Assembly: GCA_029051525.1 (NCBI GenBank)
Contig: JAIDKG010000063.1
Span: 1-33,928 of the forward strand
Direction of reading: 5' to 3'
Source: Muribaculaceae bacterium
GTDB lineage: Bacteria > Bacteroidota > Bacteroidia > Bacteroidales > Muribaculaceae
Length of the DNA: 33,928 bases
In this document: one piece after another, positions 22,260 through 30,981 of the stretch
Position numbering within the stretch: position 1 is the stretch's first letter
Layout: every line of letters starts with the position of its first letter
Notes under the pieces: generated by a model
Databases searched by the model: none
The model's input: the letters and a program-made list of their open reading frames with translations, nothing else
What the model was told of the DNA's origin: nothing
Program-made: the position numbers and the translations under genes

Positions 22260-24962
22260 TTATCGGATCATGACTTTGCGGCCACCGATGATGTAGAGGC
22301 CGGGAGCCAGCGCGCGGATTGCATCTTCATCGGCATTGCGGATCAGCAGGATGCCGGTGGCAGTGTAGACATCGGCCGAAGCTGCATCGGTGATGGTCTC
22401 TACGCCTGTGCCCTCCACAATCTCAAACTCGATTGTCTGGGCAGCTCCGGTAAGGATGGCTGTCTGCTCGCCAAACACGAAGTAATCCTCGGGAATGACG
22501 AGTGTGAATTTACCCTTCACATTTACAGTCTTGTCGAGGCAGAGTGTGAGCGAGGTCACTTTCTCGGAAGCATCGGCTTCGGGGATATTCACTTTGCTGA
22601 CATTGGCCACTACCTCATCGCCCATCATCACTACGGCCGATTCAATGGGCAGATTCCAGCTGAGGTTGATTCCGGCCTCGTGGGATGCTGTAAACTCGCT
22701 TACTGAAGAGTAGGGGAACTCACCGACAGGCGCGATTTCGGCAGTGGCAAACTGTCCGGCCACCTGCCAGGAGAAGTGATAGCAGGCATTCTCCTCCTCA
22801 CCCTCGTTGCCACGGAGCTGAATGCCGTCCTGGTCGTAGGCTGTGAATGAGATGTCGAGCGGACCGGTGAGCGAGGCCACATAGTTGTCGGGAAGAGTGA
22901 GCACCCACTCGGTGGCCACAGTAGTGCCTTCGGCATCAATCGGCTGGATGGGTGTAACCTCCTTAAAGGGAAGTGTCTCGCCATAGCCGAGGTTGATGAA
23001 TGTGCGCAGGTCGGAGCCGGTGTATTTGCCGAGGCTTACATAGCCGTCGAAGTAGAGGCGGATTTCGCTCACCTCATCGGAGAGCACGTCATTCTCGGCG
23101 GGCACTGTAGAGGAGAGTGTGAGCGAAGAATAACGATAGGCGGGTGTGAGACCCTTGATGATGATATAGTCGGAGCCGAGATTCTGCTCGGGCGTGATGT
23201 TGCGGGTGGTCTCATTCTCCCAGGCAGTGAAGACTACCTTGTAGTCATGGCCGGCAATGAGTTTCACGTCGCGAGCCACTGAGGCTGTGTAGGAGCCATC
23301 CTCGGCGCGGTTCATCCATGTGGCGGCTTTCACCACAGGGTTGCCGTTGGAGTGGTCGGCATCCTCCACCTGATATTCCACATAGAGCGAGGGATAGGTG
23401 GCGCTGAGATTATTGCGCATGGAGATTTCGGAGCCTGCGGCGAGCAGGGCCAGCGATTCGCCATTGCGCGGAGTGGAGCTGAGCACGGTGAATCCGCCGT
23501 AGATGCAGCGCACGTCATTGTCGTGGTCATAGCCATCGAGCGACACTAAATTTGAAAGTGTAATCTCCACTCTTTTGGCATTGGCGAGCACATCGGCCGG
23601 CATCGGGAACTCATATTCACCCTCATTCTCATCGGAATAGATCACATCTACATCCTTCATTGCAATGGTGCGGGTCGACACCTTGTTGTCCTTGTCGGTG
23701 ATGGTGAGAGTGAAGCCGTCGAATCGGATAGCCTTCAGACCGGAGATCCAGACATTCACATTCTTAGCATCCGAGAGGAGCGAGCCGCTTGCGGGTGAGA
23801 ACTCGGTGATTACCAGCGAACGCTCCACAAGCTTATAGTTCGACAGGAAGGAATATGAGCCTATCGTGCCCTGTCCGGGCGATGCCACCGGCATGCCGCT
23901 CTTGTCGCGCACATTGTTGAGCTTGATCGACATGGTGCTGTAGCTGGCGTTGGGGAACATCGGGGTCATAGTGGCCGGAGTGCGGAGTTTGCCTGTGAAA
24001 TCGGCCGAAAGCTTATTGCCGTCGATTTTGCAGACAATCTGCTCGGCATAGTACTCACCGTCGTTGCCCTCCATGTTGCCCCATCCGAGCTCTACGAAGG
24101 TCTTGCCGTCGTCCATCAGGTCGGCGTCAAATTCCATTGTAAAGATACCCTCCGGCGCACCTTGAGGCCAATAGCTCATGAAGGGTTCCGGGCAGAATTG
24201 TTGGGTAGCCGTCACGGGGAGTGCGCCGCAGAGATATGTGAACACCACATTACCGTCGGCATCGGCACCGGCATAGGGGGTACCCTCTTTTGTGGTAAGT
24301 CCGGCTACAGTGACGGTGTATTCATCACCGTTGGTGATATTGCCGGCTGCCATGTAGGGGCGCAGCTGGTTGTACATCGACACGGTGAGTGTCTGTCCGC
24401 CTGCTGTGGCGCGGGTGGGAATCGCCATCTTCTCGCCTGAGAGGCGGTCGGTAAATGTTATTGTAGCTGCCGATGAGGCCAGCTTTATTTCCTGATTGAA
24501 TGTGGCGGTGATGGAGGGGAAGTTGTTGAAATCCACTCGTTGGTTCTCGGCCGGTTGGAGCAGGCTTATCTCAAGGGGCTTGTCGGTCACACCCTCCTGA
24601 TAGAGCACAAACACATTCTCATTCATTGCGAACGATGTGTAGAAATAGATCACCTGTCCCTCCAGGGCATCAAACCAGCGTTCGTGGCCGGTATTGTCGA
24701 GATTGTTGGTGATGATGAGGCTCTCGGGTGAATGGTCGGGACTGGTGTAGGGGTTGAGGTCCTGTGCGCCCGAGAGATAGATACGGCTCGCCACGGGTGA
24801 CGTGTATATGCCGGAGCTTTGCTTGAATGAGGGGATGAGATATTCCACACCCGCCTCGATCACGCGGTTTTCATCGCCCATCACGATCGGATCGGCCATG
24901 ACCGATGCCGGAATAGAGGCAGCGATTACCGCAGTGGTGATAACGGTAAAAAATTTATTCAT
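22260..24962 (-). CDS. Exported multidomain protein with Ig-like domains and a type IX-like C-terminal tail (900 aa)
   Basis: A signal peptide (MNKFFTVITTAVIAASIPASVMA) leads into a ~130-residue domain and a SbsA-like Ig domain (about 130-240: LLQPAENQRVDF, ATFNQEIKLA). More beta-domains follow to ~470, then a ~370-residue region shared with the 786-aa paralogue (FTVLSSTPRNG, YVEYQVEDA, TAWENET, LYFDGYVSLG, FTLVIPEDYFVFG). The tail VYTATGILLIRN plus GLYIIGGRKVMIR is a type IX-like C-terminal signal. It is probably surface-attached or secreted; no catalytic motif was seen. It follows the 1267-aa gene by 111 bases with no clear promoter, so the two may be co-transcribed. Confidence 0.82.
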   Translation of the reverse strand: MNKFFTVITTAVIAASIPASVMADPIVMGDENRVIEAGVEYLIPSFKQSSGIYTSPVASRIYLSGAQDLNPYTSPDHSPESLIITNNLDNTGHERWFDALEGQVIYFYTSFAMNENVFVLYQEGVTDKPLEISLLQPAENQRVDFNNFPSITATFNQEIKLASSAATITFTDRLSGEKMAIPTRATAGGQTLTVSMYNQLRPYMAAGNITNGDEYTVTVAGLTTKEGTPYAGADADGNVVFTYLCGALPVTATQQFCPEPFMSYWPQGAPEGIFTMEFDADLMDDGKTFVELGWGNMEGNDGEYYAEQIVCKIDGNKLSADFTGKLRTPATMTPMFPNASYSTMSIKLNNVRDKSGMPVASPGQGTIGSYSFLSNYKLVERSLVITEFSPASGSLLSDAKNVNVWISGLKAIRFDGFTLTITDKDNKVSTRTIAMKDVDVIYSDENEGEYEFPMPADVLANAKRVEITLSNLVSLDGYDHDNDVRCIYGGFTVLSSTPRNGESLALLAAGSEISMRNNLSATYPSLYVEYQVEDADHSNGNPVVKAATWMNRAEDGSYTASVARDVKLIAGHDYKVVFTAWENETTRNITPEQNLGSDYIIIKGLTPAYRYSSLTLSSTVPAENDVLSDEVSEIRLYFDGYVSLGKYTGSDLRTFINLGYGETLPFKEVTPIQPIDAEGTTVATEWVLTLPDNYVASLTGPLDISFTAYDQDGIQLRGNEGEEENACYHFSWQVAGQFATAEIAPVGEFPYSSVSEFTASHEAGINLSWNLPIESAVVMMGDEVVANVSKVNIPEADASEKVTSLTLCLDKTVNVKGKFTLVIPEDYFVFGEQTAILTGAAQTIEFEIVEGTGVETITDAASADVYTATGILLIRNADEDAIRALAPGLYIIGGRKVMIR

Positions 24963-24973
24963 AGTAAGATTCG

Positions 24974-25042
24974 AGTTTTAAGGAACGCCCTCTTGGAACG
25001 CCCTCTTGTGACACCGGCCCGGACATTATGACCGGGCCGGTG
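24974..25042. other. Intercistronic spacer with 13-bp tandem repeat and GC-rich hairpin
   Basis: TTTTAAGGAACGC, a partial copy of the dispersed repeat at 30039-30093, begins at 24977. GGAACGCCCTCTT is repeated in tandem at 24982-24994 and 24995-25007. CACCGGCCCGG (25012-25022) pairs perfectly with 25032-25042 around a 9-base loop; no T-run follows on the minus strand. Confidence 0.6.
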
Positions 25043-25073
25043 AATTAGGGATATTCTGAAATATCAGTCGATA

Positions 25074-28000
25074 TTATTTAACCATCAGCTTGGCCGACTT
25101 GCTGTTGCCGTTGGCATCGGTCACCTTCACAATCACCACACCCTCGAAGCCGTTGAGAGCGTAGGTGGAGAGGCCGTTGCCCTTGGCCGAGAAGAGTGCA
25201 GAGCCTGCGATGTCGTAGGCAGCCACATTGTAGTTGCCGTTGCCATTGACCACAATCTTACCCTCCCGGGCAGATATGCTTACATTGGCCTCATTGCTGT
25301 CGCTTACGGTCTCTACGCCATCCCATTTGCCGGTCTGGCCGTTGAGGGCCACGAGGTTGGCGTTGATCACACGGAATGTGCCGCCGTCGAGCACCATCAC
25401 CACAACCTTGCAGTTATCGCGGTTCTCGATTGCCTCGGGGATGTTCATGGTGAAGTGAGCGTCGAATGTCTCGCCGGCCATCATCTTGGTCGGGTAGAGA
25501 CCGGCAGTGCCATTGAAGGTAGTGCCCCAAGTGGCGCGGGCCACATTGTGAGCCTCCACGGGCACCACGAGCGGAGTGCCATAACGACCGCCTGCACCCC
25601 ATTCGCCGAGGTCGGGATCGGTGACTTTGCTCATGTAGTTCTGCTGGTATGTGGTCAGACCATCCTCAATGATCACGGCAAATACATTGTAGTTGGCGCG
25701 ATACTGGTTGAGGGCGTTGGTGATCTGCACGCTCACGTCGATTGTGTCGTCGATGATCTCCGACTTCAGCTCGATGCCGAGTTCAGCGGGGCTCTCGTAG
25801 CGGTCGCGGAAGATGTCGAGCCAGAGGCGCTCATCCTTGCCGGTATCGCCGTTGGGCACACCCACACCGGAGAAGCGGTAGTCACCCTCCACCTGGATCA
25901 TCGGATAGCCGGTCTCGTTGCGGTCGATGATAGCCGAGGGAGCACCGAGGTTGTCGAGGCCGAGAGCCTGACTGTAGGCGCCCATGCCGGTGCCGAGCTT
26001 GTCGTTCTGATAAGTGCGGATAGTCACGGCGATCATCGAGCCGGGATAGATCGATTCGATATTCTCCATGCCACGGATACCGAGCGGGCAGTTGCCGCAC
26101 TCAGAGCCGGTGTACTCCTCGAGCACAATCTTGCGCTCGGGCTGGAATGTGAGGTTGTTGACGGTCGAAGTCAGAGTGGAAGTCTGGTTGTTGGCTTTCA
26201 CCTCCACGAAGTAGGTGTTGGTCTCACCCTTGGTGAGGGGGAGGGGCTTGGAGAAGTCGAAGTTGTAGCTGTCGCCCGCCTTGAAGTTGACATTGCTCTC
26301 AGTGATGCGGTCGATCTGGGTCTTCTCGGCATCGAGGAGTGTGAGCTCAAGGCTGGTGATGGGATCGAACTCATTGTTGAAGATGACTTCACCGCTCACA
26401 TTCACGCTTTCCTGAGCCACGACACGGGCCGGAGTCTTGAATGTGGTGTAGAAATCATTCTCGTGAACCACATGGATGTTGTCGAGCATCACGGCGCTCT
26501 GGTCAGCGTTGAGGTTGGCGAAGGCGATGTAGATGTTCTTGTTGGCGTAGTCGGTGAGGTCGAACTTGTAGTTGGTCCAGTCACCCTCCATATCATCTTC
26601 CGATTCGCCGGGTGTGAGGCGCTGGTGCATCACATGCTTGCCATTGTTGCGGATCTCGGAGATGATATCTTTGGTGAGGGTGTTGTAGACGTTGTCGCTC
26701 TCAAAGATGAATACGTCGATATAGTCTTCAGTATCGAAGAGGTAGCTCTGACCGTCAAACTCGAGGTAGCAGTTGGCATCCGGGATGAGGATCTGCGGGA
26801 TTACCATCCAGTCGTCAGACTGGCCCACGGGAGAATACATCGAGTGGGAGGCGAATGCCATATCGGTCTTGCCTGCGTCAGATACGATGAGCCAGGGTGT
26901 GGTATCCTTGGTGAAGCCCCATGAAGCGGGCACCACGTCGGGCTGCAGATAGTCGCCCTCGTAGAACATCATCTGGCTATAATCATCGCAATTCTCTTTG
27001 AAGAGGTACTTGTCGTCAGGTACGATTTCACGCTTATAGGCGCCATGGAAAGTCAGGGAAATCTCATCGTTGAGACCACCGCCCGAGATATCCGACAGCG
27101 AACCCTTCGGGATCACCACATGATAATCGGTGTCGAGGTAGAGGTTCTGGCCCGAAGTGGGATATACGAGAGCCTGATTGCCCGACACTGCGATATTGAG
27201 CATGCAGAAAGCAGTCTCCTCATCGTTGCGGTAGAAATAGCCGCGGGCGCCCTCCACAACCTTCAGCTCAGCATCGAATGTGAGCAGGAGCGGGCTGCGA
27301 GTCAGGTCGAAGAGAGTGAGATACGACTCATCGGCCGGAGAGGCAGACACCATCTGCACCGGAGTGTTGGCACGACCGAAGTAGGAGATTTTGATAGCCT
27401 CGTTGGTCTGATCGGCATCGCCATCGATCTGCACTGTTCCGGCCGGGATGATGAGCTCATACTCCTTGGCATCCGAAAGATTGCGCGAGCGGAAAGTGAT
27501 GATGAGCTTCTTGCCGTCGACGGCCACACCCTGAGTGGCTACCGGACTGTAGCTCTCGGAGCCATCGGTTGCAGCGAATTTGATACCGCTGAAATCATTG
27601 GTGGCAAGCTTGAGGTTGCGGTCGAAATTCAGAGTGATGTTGGTGAGGCGAGAGAGCTTCACACCCTCGGTGGGGGTAGCAGAGTAGTTGCCGAGCAGCT
27701 TCACGCGGGCGGCAGCCTCAGAGAGGGGTTCCGGCATGCGGAGCACATAGGTCTCATTGTTGTTGGGGAGCACTATGAGAGTCTTGCCGTCGTTGGAGAT
27801 ATCCACCACCTTACCGGTATTGGCGTAGCCGGTCACGGTGTTGAAGTCATAGTTGTAGACCTGGCGGAAGATCTGCTCCAGAGTGATGAAGTATTTCCCC
27901 GAGCGCACCGATGCGAAAGCATAGGGGTTCTGGGCGGGAGATGCGCCATAGACCACGCCGTCGTTGCTCACTGCATAAGAGGAGATGTCGGCATCTGAGC

Positions 28001-28877
28001 TGTCGCTATAGAGAGTGAATTCCTTGGTCTTTACATTGTAGAGGAAAGTGTGGTAGGCCTCGTTGGCCCACTCGCTGCCGGGGATGGGAGTCACCATGTA
28101 AGCGAAACCGGTGACCCACTCGCCATTGTTCGACATTGAGGGGGCATCCACGAAGTAGAGGTTCGGCACGTCGGGCACCCAGGGCTTGTCGTCGTAGTCC
28201 TGGAAACCGATGAAGTCGTAGGTCTGGGTCTCACGGTCGTAGACGTAGCTGCAGAGAGCTGTAGGCATGAGGTAGGACTGCGAGATCTCACCGACCATAT
28301 AGCGGCCGTCGGGTGAGATGCCGTAGAACACATTCATGTCCTTGTCTTCATGAGTCATGTCGAGATGGGGGATGCCGGTCAGGTCGAGGGCTTTGCCTGT
28401 CTTGAGATCATAGGCCATCGGTTTGGCCTTGTACTGATCCTTGGAAGAGGTGTAATAGCCCACGGCATAGCGGCCATCGGGGGTCACGGCGTTGAAGCGG
28501 CCCAGGTCCATGCCTGCAGCCATCTCCACATTCTGCCAGCCCTTTCCCTTGGTCCAGTAGCCGGGGCGGCCATTGCATTCACCCACCACGATGGTACCGT
28601 CGTTGGAGATGTCGCTTACACCCGACAGGCCCGATGAGTGGGAGATGTCGGTCTGCTCGTAGGTATCCATGTTGTAGATCACACCTCCGGTGGGACGCAG
28701 GTCGCCATCGGTTGTGCTACCTGTCTCGGAGATAGCCCACTTGCCATTGTCGGAAATCTTGGTGAGGATCACCTGCTTTCCGGCCACGGGCTTTTCGACC
28801 TTGGGGAGGTCGGCTGCGTAGGCGGAGATGCCTGTCATGGCCAGCGCCGCAGCAGAGAGATAAGTTAGAACCTTCAT
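25074..28877 (-). CDS. Exported Omp28-like protein: propeller-like repeats, Ig-like domain, CGNC thioredoxin-like module and C-terminal sorting tail (1267 aa)
   Basis: A signal peptide (MKVLTYLSAAALAMTGISAYA) is followed to ~390 by repeated blades (SDISNDGTIVVG, NAVTPDGRYAVG, GISPDGRYMVG, DISNDGKTLIV), resembling HAF/beta-propeller repeats. SbsA-like Ig domains span about 395-600 (NITLNFDRNLKLA). A choice-of-anchor/cleaved-adhesin-like jelly roll lies around 640-800 (DDWMVIPQI, AVMLDNIHVV). From about 910, KIVLEEYTGSECGNCPLG is the Omp28-type thioredoxin-like module with Cys927 and Cys930. The C-terminus is a type IX-like tail (NYNVAAYDIAG, then GVVIVKVTDANGNSKSAK). CxxC placement suggests redox or binding activity outside the cell, which is inference. 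It is the promoter-distal neighbour of a divergent gene for a fourth protein with the same type of tail. Confidence 0.85.
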   Translation of the reverse strand: MKVLTYLSAAALAMTGISAYAADLPKVEKPVAGKQVILTKISDNGKWAISETGSTTDGDLRPTGGVIYNMDTYEQTDISHSSGLSGVSDISNDGTIVVGECNGRPGYWTKGKGWQNVEMAAGMDLGRFNAVTPDGRYAVGYYTSSKDQYKAKPMAYDLKTGKALDLTGIPHLDMTHEDKDMNVFYGISPDGRYMVGEISQSYLMPTALCSYVYDRETQTYDFIGFQDYDDKPWVPDVPNLYFVDAPSMSNNGEWVTGFAYMVTPIPGSEWANEAYHTFLYNVKTKEFTLYSDSSDADISSYAVSNDGVVYGASPAQNPYAFASVRSGKYFITLEQIFRQVYNYDFNTVTGYANTGKVVDISNDGKTLIVLPNNNETYVLRMPEPLSEAAARVKLLGNYSATPTEGVKLSRLTNITLNFDRNLKLATNDFSGIKFAATDGSESYSPVATQGVAVDGKKLIITFRSRNLSDAKEYELIIPAGTVQIDGDADQTNEAIKISYFGRANTPVQMVSASPADESYLTLFDLTRSPLLLTFDAELKVVEGARGYFYRNDEETAFCMLNIAVSGNQALVYPTSGQNLYLDTDYHVVIPKGSLSDISGGGLNDEISLTFHGAYKREIVPDDKYLFKENCDDYSQMMFYEGDYLQPDVVPASWGFTKDTTPWLIVSDAGKTDMAFASHSMYSPVGQSDDWMVIPQILIPDANCYLEFDGQSYLFDTEDYIDVFIFESDNVYNTLTKDIISEIRNNGKHVMHQRLTPGESEDDMEGDWTNYKFDLTDYANKNIYIAFANLNADQSAVMLDNIHVVHENDFYTTFKTPARVVAQESVNVSGEVIFNNEFDPITSLELTLLDAEKTQIDRITESNVNFKAGDSYNFDFSKPLPLTKGETNTYFVEVKANNQTSTLTSTVNNLTFQPERKIVLEEYTGSECGNCPLGIRGMENIESIYPGSMIAVTIRTYQNDKLGTGMGAYSQALGLDNLGAPSAIIDRNETGYPMIQVEGDYRFSGVGVPNGDTGKDERLWLDIFRDRYESPAELGIELKSEIIDDTIDVSVQITNALNQYRANYNVFAVIIEDGLTTYQQNYMSKVTDPDLGEWGAGGRYGTPLVVPVEAHNVARATWGTTFNGTAGLYPTKMMAGETFDAHFTMNIPEAIENRDNCKVVVMVLDGGTFRVINANLVALNGQTGKWDGVETVSDSNEANVSISAREGKIVVNGNGNYNVAAYDIAGSALFSAKGNGLSTYALNGFEGVVIVKVTDANGNSKSAKLMVK

Positions 28878-29210
28878 TCTATGTAGATGTTAGATGTAAA
28901 AAACTGTTACGTTGATAAGTGCCGTCTACTCTGCCTCCACCGTGGTAATGATTGTAAGTTCACTGCCACGAGGGGTGGAAATACCGATTTCATTTTAATG
29001 CAAAATATGGCAGGTATTTCCCTGTTATGTTGGCATTTGGTCGGCTGTAGGTAGACAATCGAGCCAGTATTTGGGTTAATAGTATCAAAATGATAGAAAA
29101 ACCATTATTTGGTGCGAGATGCAGGCCTTTTCTACTGCCACAAAATTAGTAAAAACTTTCGGATTCCAACAGTGGAGGGTGTTTTTTTTAGATTTTTTAA
29201 AGTATTTTTT
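28878..29210. other. Divergent intergenic region, left part
   Basis: This AT-rich DNA lies between the leftward 1267-aa gene and the rightward 200-aa gene. I found no exact TAnnTTTG for the leftward gene; the nearest, ATATTTTG on the minus strand near 29005, is one base out of register. No repeat or RNA gene was recognised. Confidence 0.5.
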
Positions 29211-29241
29211 TCTCTTATTCGGAAGAATACTCTTATCTTTG
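29209..29241 (+). promoter_or_regulatory. Promoter of the 200-aa exported protein gene
   Basis: TATCTTTG (29234-29241) is an exact TAnnTTTG, with TTTC about 21 bases upstream. Transcription should start near 29246, giving a leader of about 95 nt with two small hairpins (GCTGA/TCAGC type and AGCC-TCC-GGGCT). Confidence 0.6.
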
Positions 29242-29340
29242 TGGTCGGAAAGCTGACGCAATCCGGCGCATCAGCGCGACGGCACTCTCAGCCTCCGGGC
29301 TAACCACAACCGCACAACCAAATTTCAAACCAACAGATAT

Positions 29341-29943
29341 ATGAAGAAAATCTTTACTACGCTTGCAGCTGCTGCCTTGGTGGCTGTATCGGCTCAGGCC
29401 AAGCTGGAGGTGACCAACAATGGCACACCCCTGGAGAATGGTGCTACCATTGAATTCACCAACGCTGATTTCAATTGCACCTCAATGCCCGAATTCAATT
29501 ACTTCAAGTGGGAAGCAGTATGTCATCCGGATGTAGTGAGCTCTTCGTTCATGCACACATACGTGACATCGACGGCCTCCAACTACAATTTCTGCACAAG
29601 CACCTGCTTCATGCCGAAACAGGATGGCGATCAGTGGATTGTAGATCAGCCCTGGAATATGAAGGAGGGTCAGATCCAGATGCATTTCGAATACAGCACT
29701 GAGAATCTTCCCACTGCCGAGGAGAGCGTAAAGGTAAAAATCACCAACACCGATGGTGATACCTTCGAATTCACAGCAGTATTCAAAACTACCGATACAT
29801 CGGGTGTAGAGGAGATTGTAGCCGCATCAGCCAATGTGGCCGGCATCTATGACCTTCAGGGTCGTCCGGTGAGCGAAGACTTCCGTGGCGTGGCCATCGT
29901 GGTCTACGACAACGGCAAGGCTGTGAAGCAGGTGATCAAATAA
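29341..29943 (+). CDS. Small exported protein with type IX-like C-terminal tail (200 aa)
   Basis: A signal peptide (MKKIFTTLAAAALVAVSAQA) is followed by a ~130-residue beta-rich domain with four Cys (FNCTSM, AVCHPD, FCTSTCF), likely disulphide-bonded. The tail GVEEIVAA, GIYDLQGRPV and VVYDNGKAVKQVIK is a clear type IX-like C-terminal signal, related to those of the three genes to its left. I do not recognise the main domain. It is transcribed divergently from the 1267-aa gene, and has its own promoter and a strong terminator. Confidence 0.82.
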   Translation: MKKIFTTLAAAALVAVSAQAKLEVTNNGTPLENGATIEFTNADFNCTSMPEFNYFKWEAVCHPDVVSSSFMHTYVTSTASNYNFCTSTCFMPKQDGDQWIVDQPWNMKEGQIQMHFEYSTENLPTAEESVKVKITNTDGDTFEFTAVFKTTDTSGVEEIVAASANVAGIYDLQGRPVSEDFRGVAIVVYDNGKAVKQVIK

Positions 29944-29998
29944 ATCCCGACCCATCTCTTACTGTCAGTCCAATCCGGTCTGACAGCCCACATCTTAT

Positions 29999-30031
29999 AA
30001 AGAGGTTGCGCCATTGGCGCAACCTCTTTTA
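29999..30031. terminator. Bidirectional intrinsic terminator after the 200-aa protein gene
   Basis: AAAGAGGTTGCGCC pairs perfectly with GGCGCAACCTCTTT around ATT, followed by T on the plus strand and by T on the minus strand. It can also stop transcription from the toxin-antitoxin pair to its right. Confidence 0.92.
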
Positions 30032-30038
30032 AGTAAGA

Positions 30039-30093
30039 GCGCGTTCCTTAAAATTTCGGGGCCGTAGGGGCGGCGAAATTTTAAGGAACGCGC
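30039..30093. repeat. 20-bp perfect inverted repeat of a dispersed element
   Basis: GCGCGTTCCTTAAAATTTCG (30039-30058) and its exact complement (30074-30093) enclose 15 GC-rich bases. Related half-copies are at 24977-24989 and 30907-30932. It lies just outside one end of the second toxin-antitoxin pair. Confidence 0.85.
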
Positions 30094-30165
30094 CCTAAAG
30101 TCATGTTATGTATTGCCATCAAATATCATTCTTCGGATGGCATATGTGTGACACAAAGCATATTG

Positions 30166-30498
30166 CTACCAAAGTGCCACCTTCCCAACTGTCCCTAAAT
30201 CAAGAATACCGGATTTAATGCCTAATGCTTTAAATACGCGGCTCATTGTTGAAAGAGTTATAACACTCTTCCCTTTTTCAAGTCTTGAAATTTGCGCACG
30301 TTGCACGCCTATACGCTCACCTAATTCTTCTTGAGTTAGATTTTGAGCTTGACGAGCTTTTTTTATGGCTTCGCCTACGAAATAGGCGTTAAGTTCTTCC
30401 TTGAGCTGCGCTTCCATTTTATCACGTTCTGGGGTTCCGATTTGTCCCCAAACCTCGTCAACGAGTTCATTTGCGGGGGTCAGATTCATTCTTGCCAT
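30166..30498 (-). CDS. HigA-type antitoxin, XRE-family DNA-binding protein (second copy)
   Basis: This 110-aa protein has the same layout as the antitoxin at 14627-14938: an N-terminal extension with GTPERDKMEAQL, then a helix-turn-helix (IKKARQAQNLTQEELGERIG, VQRAQISRLEKG). The shared VQRAQISR recognition helix suggests that both copies may read related operators, so cross-regulation is possible. It starts 12 bases after the toxin stop. Confidence 0.86.
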   Translation of the reverse strand: MARMNLTPANELVDEVWGQIGTPERDKMEAQLKEELNAYFVGEAIKKARQAQNLTQEELGERIGVQRAQISRLEKGKSVITLSTMSRVFKALGIKSGILDLGTVGKVALW

Positions 30499-30510
30499 AT
30501 CTTTTGAATT

Positions 30511-30849
30511 TTATTCGTTGCTATAATACTGTTTCATAATGGCTTCTGCTCTGTCAATTTCCTTTTGAGGAACTTTCCATGTTTTCTTTACAAATCCATG
30601 AGTGGCAATTATCAATGCTCGGCGTTCCTTATCCCAAAAGGCTAATAGACGGTAGCACATTCCGTTATATGAAGTGCGAAGCTCCCAAATATAATCATTG
30701 AGCTTTTTGAAAAGGTCGTTATCCCTTTCTCCACCCTCAACCTTGCAGATATTAAAGATTACTTTCTTTTTTGCCTTTTCGGGGAGAGAGCGTATAAACG
30801 CCTTAGCCTCGTCAGTCAATAAGATGTTTAATTTGTTTGCTTCCATCAT
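30511..30849 (-). CDS. HigB-type toxin (RelE/ParE superfamily, Gp49-like; second copy)
   Basis: This 112-aa protein has FIRSLPEKAKKKVIFNI, DLFKKLNDYIWELRTSYNGM, YRLLAFWD and ATHGFVKKT, all matching the toxin at 14942-15283. It is a likely ribosome-associated mRNA interferase. The first two codons are both ATG, and either may be used. A consensus promoter lies 17 bases upstream, giving a very short leader. The pair sits between copies of a dispersed repeat. Confidence 0.87.
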   Translation of the reverse strand: MMEANKLNILLTDEAKAFIRSLPEKAKKKVIFNICKVEGGERDNDLFKKLNDYIWELRTSYNGMCYRLLAFWDKERRALIIATHGFVKKTWKVPQKEIDRAEAIMKQYYSNE

Positions 30850-30865
30850 TCAGTATATAACACTG

Positions 30866-30898
30866 CAAATTTACTAAATTGTTTCCAAGTAACGAAAC
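30866..30898 (-). promoter_or_regulatory. Promoter and operator-like palindrome of the second toxin-antitoxin pair
   Basis: On the minus strand TTTC (30897-30894), 20 bases and TAAATTTG (30873-30866), an exact TAnnTTTG. A perfect inverted repeat GTTTC-N8-GAAAC (30881-30898) covers the -33 box, a good place for the antitoxin or toxin-antitoxin complex to repress. Confidence 0.6.
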
Positions 30899-30906
30899 AA
30901 AAATAT

Positions 30907-30932
30907 CGAAATTTTAAGAAACGCGCTCTTAA
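30907..30932. repeat. Half-copy of the dispersed CGAAATTTTAAGGAACGCGC repeat
   Basis: CGAAATTTTAAGAAACGCGC matches 30074-30093 with one difference and in the same orientation. The two copies bracket the toxin-antitoxin pair. Confidence 0.75.
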
Positions 30933-30981
30933 GGATATAGCGTAGTGCGGGGCTTCTATTTTGGCACACACGCAAAGGGCA

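Noticed and set aside
25455-26924. 489-codon open frame antisense to the 1267-aa exported protein gene
   Set aside because: The sense frame has a signal peptide, recognisable domains and a sorting tail; the antisense peptide is Val/His/Glu/Gly-rich without any recognisable motif.
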